Positions 31,361-33,328 of a stretch of 33,328 bases of DNA are shown piece by piece. The notes beneath the pieces are model-generated. The model searched no databases and was not told where the DNA came from. It saw nothing but the letters and a program-made list of their open reading frames with translations. The position numbers and the translations under genes are program-made. The stretch covers positions 1 through 33,328 of the forward strand of contig CALWQJ010000011.1 of assembly GCA_944383645.1 (NCBI GenBank), in the 5' to 3' direction. This DNA comes from an uncultured Merdimonas sp. Its GTDB lineage: Bacteria; Bacillota; Clostridia; Lachnospirales; Lachnospiraceae. How positions within the stretch are numbered: the first letter of the stretch is position 1; each line of letters begins with the position of its first letter.

Positions 31361-31461
31361 ACATAAATGCAAAAATCAGAGGTTTTGCTTGTGCGATAAT
31401 ACAAAATTATCAAAAAGTACGAAAAACGAACGTAAAAACATAAAAATAATCATAAAAGCAT

Positions 31462-31490
31462 TTGCGGGATCTGGAAGACTCCGGTACAAT
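31462..31490 (+). promoter_or_regulatory. Likely sigma-A promoter of ulaG
   Basis: TTGCGG (31462-31467) and TACAAT (31485-31490) are spaced by 17 bases and lie 50 bases before the ulaG start, with the ribosome site AAGAAAGGAAG in between. The preceding 100 bases are AT-rich, which fits an upstream activating or regulator-binding region, but no clear operator was identified. Confidence 0.6.
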
Positions 31491-31539
31491 AGGATCCATA
31501 AGGAACAGAAAATTATTTTTAAGAAAGGAAGTAACTGAT

Positions 31540-32643
31540 ATGTCCAAGATTGACGACATCACAAGAGACAGCTGGATCATGAGCACCTTTCCGGAGTGGG
31601 GAACCTGGCTGGTGGAAGACATCGAGAACGAGGTAGTAGCTCCCGGAAACGTAGCCATGTGGTGGCTGGGCTGTACCGGAATCTGGATGAAGACACCGGG
31701 CGGGGCGAACATCACCATCGACCTCTGGTGCGGCAATGGAAAGAGAACCCATGGCGACAATAAGATGAAGCCGGGCCATCAGATGGCGAATATGTGCGGA
31801 GGCCGCCTGATGCAGCCGAACCTGCGCAACGTGCCTTTCGTAATCGACCCGTTTGCGTTCAAGCAGGTAGACGCGGTTCTGGCTACCCATTACCATCAGG
31901 ACCATATGTCCGCAGAGTGGGCTGCCCACGTAATCAAGAGCGGCATGACCACCACCGATGAGAATGGCAAGGAGATCCCGGTGCCTTTCATCGGACCGAA
32001 GAAGTCTGTAGAGACCTGGATGAAGTGGGGCGTTCCGGCTGACCGCTGCATCACCGTAAAGCCGGGAGACGTAATCAAGATTAAGGATATCGAGATCGTG
32101 GCCCTCGACAGCTTTGACCGTACCTGCATCGTCACCACAGACGACACCAGCGAGAACCGCGAGGAGCTGACCGGAAAGTGCCCGACCGATATGGATGAGA
32201 AGGCAGTGAACTACCTGCTGAAGACCCCGGGCGGAAATATCTACCACTCCGGAGACTCTCACTTCTCCATCTACTTCGCAAAGCACGGCAAGGACTACGA
32301 CATCGACGTGGCGTTCGGCTCCTTCGGAGAGAACCCCATCGGTATGCAGGACAAGATGACCTCCATCGACGTGCTGCGCATGGCTGAGAACCTGCAGTGC
32401 AAGGTTGTCATCCCGATTCACTGGGATGTATGGACGAATTTCCAGGCGGACTGCGAGGAGATCAAGCTTCTGTACGATTTCAAGAAGGATCGCAACGAGT
32501 ACAAGTTCCATCCCTTCTTCTGGCAGGTGGGCGGCAAGTACACCTATCCGCAGGATAAGGACAAGATCTACTACCACCACAGAAGAGGCTTTGAGGACTG
32601 CTTCGAGCATCCGCAGAACATTCCGTTCCGTTCCTGCCTGTAA
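31540..32643 (+). CDS. ulaG: L-ascorbate-6-phosphate lactonase
   Basis: 367 residues from ATG 31540 ([20 protein letters not shown]), with AAAGGAAG upstream; an in-frame ATG 78 bases earlier lies in the promoter and is rejected. The sequence follows E. coli UlaG closely: [42 protein letters not shown], and NFQADCEEI. The metallo-beta-lactamase-fold metal motif is THYHQDH (HxHxDH). The enzyme opens the lactone of L-ascorbate-6-phosphate to 3-keto-L-gulonate-6-phosphate in the cytoplasm. It precedes ulaC and ulaA, which import the substrate. It is intact and of normal length. Confidence 0.96.
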   Translation: MSKIDDITRDSWIMSTFPEWGTWLVEDIENEVVAPGNVAMWWLGCTGIWMKTPGGANITIDLWCGNGKRTHGDNKMKPGHQMANMCGGRLMQPNLRNVPFVIDPFAFKQVDAVLATHYHQDHMSAEWAAHVIKSGMTTTDENGKEIPVPFIGPKKSVETWMKWGVPADRCITVKPGDVIKIKDIEIVALDSFDRTCIVTTDDTSENREELTGKCPTDMDEKAVNYLLKTPGGNIYHSGDSHFSIYFAKHGKDYDIDVAFGSFGENPIGMQDKMTSIDVLRMAENLQCKVVIPIHWDVWTNFQADCEEIKLLYDFKKDRNEYKFHPFFWQVGGKYTYPQDKDKIYYHHRRGFEDCFEHPQNIPFRSCL

Positions 32644-32661
32644 GCAGCAAGTTTTGAACAG

Positions 32662-32691
32662 GCCGCCCTGCCAGGAGACCGGGCAGGCGGC
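32662..32691 (+). repeat. Stem-loop between ulaG and ulaC
   Basis: GCCGC (32662-32666) pairs with GCGGC (32687-32691), and the helix continues inward with one bulge to about 10 pairs. No U-tract follows. It probably marks an mRNA processing or stability site between the lactonase and PTS genes rather than a full stop. Confidence 0.4.
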
Positions 32692-32709
32692 AGCGATAGG
32701 AGAAGAGCT

Positions 32710-33168
32710 ATGTTAAGAGAGTTTGTGGAAATGAAACATTATCTGTTCGCTGAGGAGGCGCCGGACTGGCAGGAGGCCATCCGCATGAGCTGTAAGTCTC
32801 TGGAGGCGGACGGTACGGTGGATCCGTGCTATGCCCAGCAGATTGTCGACTGCGTAAGCAAATACGGCCCCTATATCGTAATCATGCCGAAGGTGGCCAT
32901 GCCCCATTCCCAGGAGGGAGCGACCGGCGTGAACAAGACGGCCATCGGCTTCATGAAGCTGAACAAGCCGGTAAGCTTCGATCCGAATGATCCGGAGAAG
33001 GATGCGCAGCTGTTCTTCACCCTGGCGTCCTGCAACCCGGACCAGCACCTGAACAACATGATGCGCCTGTCAGAGATGCTGATGAACGAGGATCTGGTGG
33101 CAGAGCTTCTGGAGGCGCAGGGACCGGAGGATCTTCTGAAGCTTCAGGAGAAATACCTGGACAAATAA
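32710..33168 (+). CDS. ulaC: PTS ascorbate-type EIIA component
   Basis: 152 residues of the fructose/mannitol-type EIIA fold. The phospho-accepting histidine is in VAMPHSQEG (about residue 66), after YGPYIVIMPK, which matches UlaC (HGPYFVLAPGLAMPH in E. coli). The C-terminal LLEAQGPEDLLKLQEKY is the usual closing helix. It passes phosphate to the EIIB subunit (UlaB, not in the window) during uptake of L-ascorbate. AGGAGAAGAG lies before the ATG. It is 66 bases after ulaG and 59 bases before ulaA. Confidence 0.92.
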   Translation: MLREFVEMKHYLFAEEAPDWQEAIRMSCKSLEADGTVDPCYAQQIVDCVSKYGPYIVIMPKVAMPHSQEGATGVNKTAIGFMKLNKPVSFDPNDPEKDAQLFFTLASCNPDQHLNNMMRLSEMLMNEDLVAELLEAQGPEDLLKLQEKYLDK

Positions 33169-33227
33169 AGAGTCCGGGTTTTCGAGGGAAAAGGATAGAC
33201 TAAAGGAAAATACTGGAGGAAAAGTGT

Positions 33228-33328
33228 ATGGAAATTTTAATGAGCGCATGGTCGTATTTTGCTACAAATATTCTGCAGCAGCCGGCGTGGATGATCGGTC
33301 TGATCGTACTGGTAGGTTATGTGCTGCT
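33228..33328 (+). CDS. ulaA: PTS ascorbate permease EIIC component, N-terminal fragment
   Basis: The first 33 codons are visible before the window ends: MEILMSAWSYFATNILQQPA, then a hydrophobic helix WMIGLIVLVGYVLL. E. coli UlaA also begins MEIL and has the same first helix ending in GYILL. It is the membrane channel of the L-ascorbate PTS. The start is supported by TGGAGG 8 bases upstream. The call relies on the short N-terminus and on its position after ulaC. Confidence 0.85.
   Translation, partial: MEILMSAWSYFATNILQQPAWMIGLIVLVGYVL

Noticed and set aside
1-33328. CRISPR array, tRNA genes, integrase or attachment sites
   Set aside because: No regularly spaced repeats, cloverleaf-like sequences or recombinase genes were seen on either strand.

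Overview
This 33.3 kb window looks like a chromosomal segment from a moderately GC-rich Gram-positive anaerobe of the Clostridia, most likely Lachnospiraceae. The evidence is strong AGGAGG-type ribosome binding sites, occasional TTG/GTG starts, a Tad pilus cluster with a Flp1-type pilin and no outer-membrane secretin, FtsEX with a PcsB-like hydrolase, and a YitT membrane protein. The organism call is an inference from gene content. I saw no tRNA, rRNA, CRISPR array or intact transposase.

Layout. (1) 1-152: C-terminal end of a glycogen branching enzyme, then a 240-base gap holding an IS-end-like inverted repeat and a near-perfect sigma-A promoter that runs straight into an intrinsic terminator. 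(2) 392-1885, minus strand: a small FMN-binding-like membrane protein and a YitT-family permease. (3) 2295-7728, plus strand: a CdaR/PucR-type regulator, ftsE, ftsX, a PcsB/EnvC-like M23 peptidase and a C-terminal processing protease, which together form a cell-division and peptidoglycan-remodelling block. (4) 7729-8258: a 530-base non-coding stretch with nested and competing RNA helices and a strong terminator-like hairpin just before the pilus locus. (5) 8259-19393: a Tad/Flp pilus locus in the order TadZ, TadA/CpaF, TadB, TadC, Flp1 pilin, prepilin peptidase, a secreted WG-repeat protein, TadE-like, a large DUF5702/TadG-like protein, a second TadE-like, and an unrecognised two-TM protein. 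(6) 19407-23928: a Ser/Thr phospho-signalling cassette (FHA protein, PP2C phosphatase, transmembrane Ser/Thr kinase, small membrane protein) packed directly onto the pilus genes. (7) 23946-31316: a 2456-residue surface protein built from Ig-like modules, ending in a membrane anchor and followed by a terminator. (8) 31540-33328: ulaG, ulaC and the start of ulaA, for L-ascorbate uptake and breakdown.

The most interesting reading is that 8259-31316 is one unit. A Tad secretion/pilus machine, a kinase-phosphatase-FHA switch and a giant adhesin-like protein lie head to tail on one strand with overlaps or gaps mostly under 100 bases. The FHA protein and the small membrane protein both carry repeated Thr-x-x-Leu motifs that could be phospho-threonine docking sites. 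The structured leader before tadZ, with two near-identical strands able to pair with the same partner strand and a downstream terminator, may be the expression switch for this unit. These functional links are inference; the gene order, motifs and repeats are read from the sequence.
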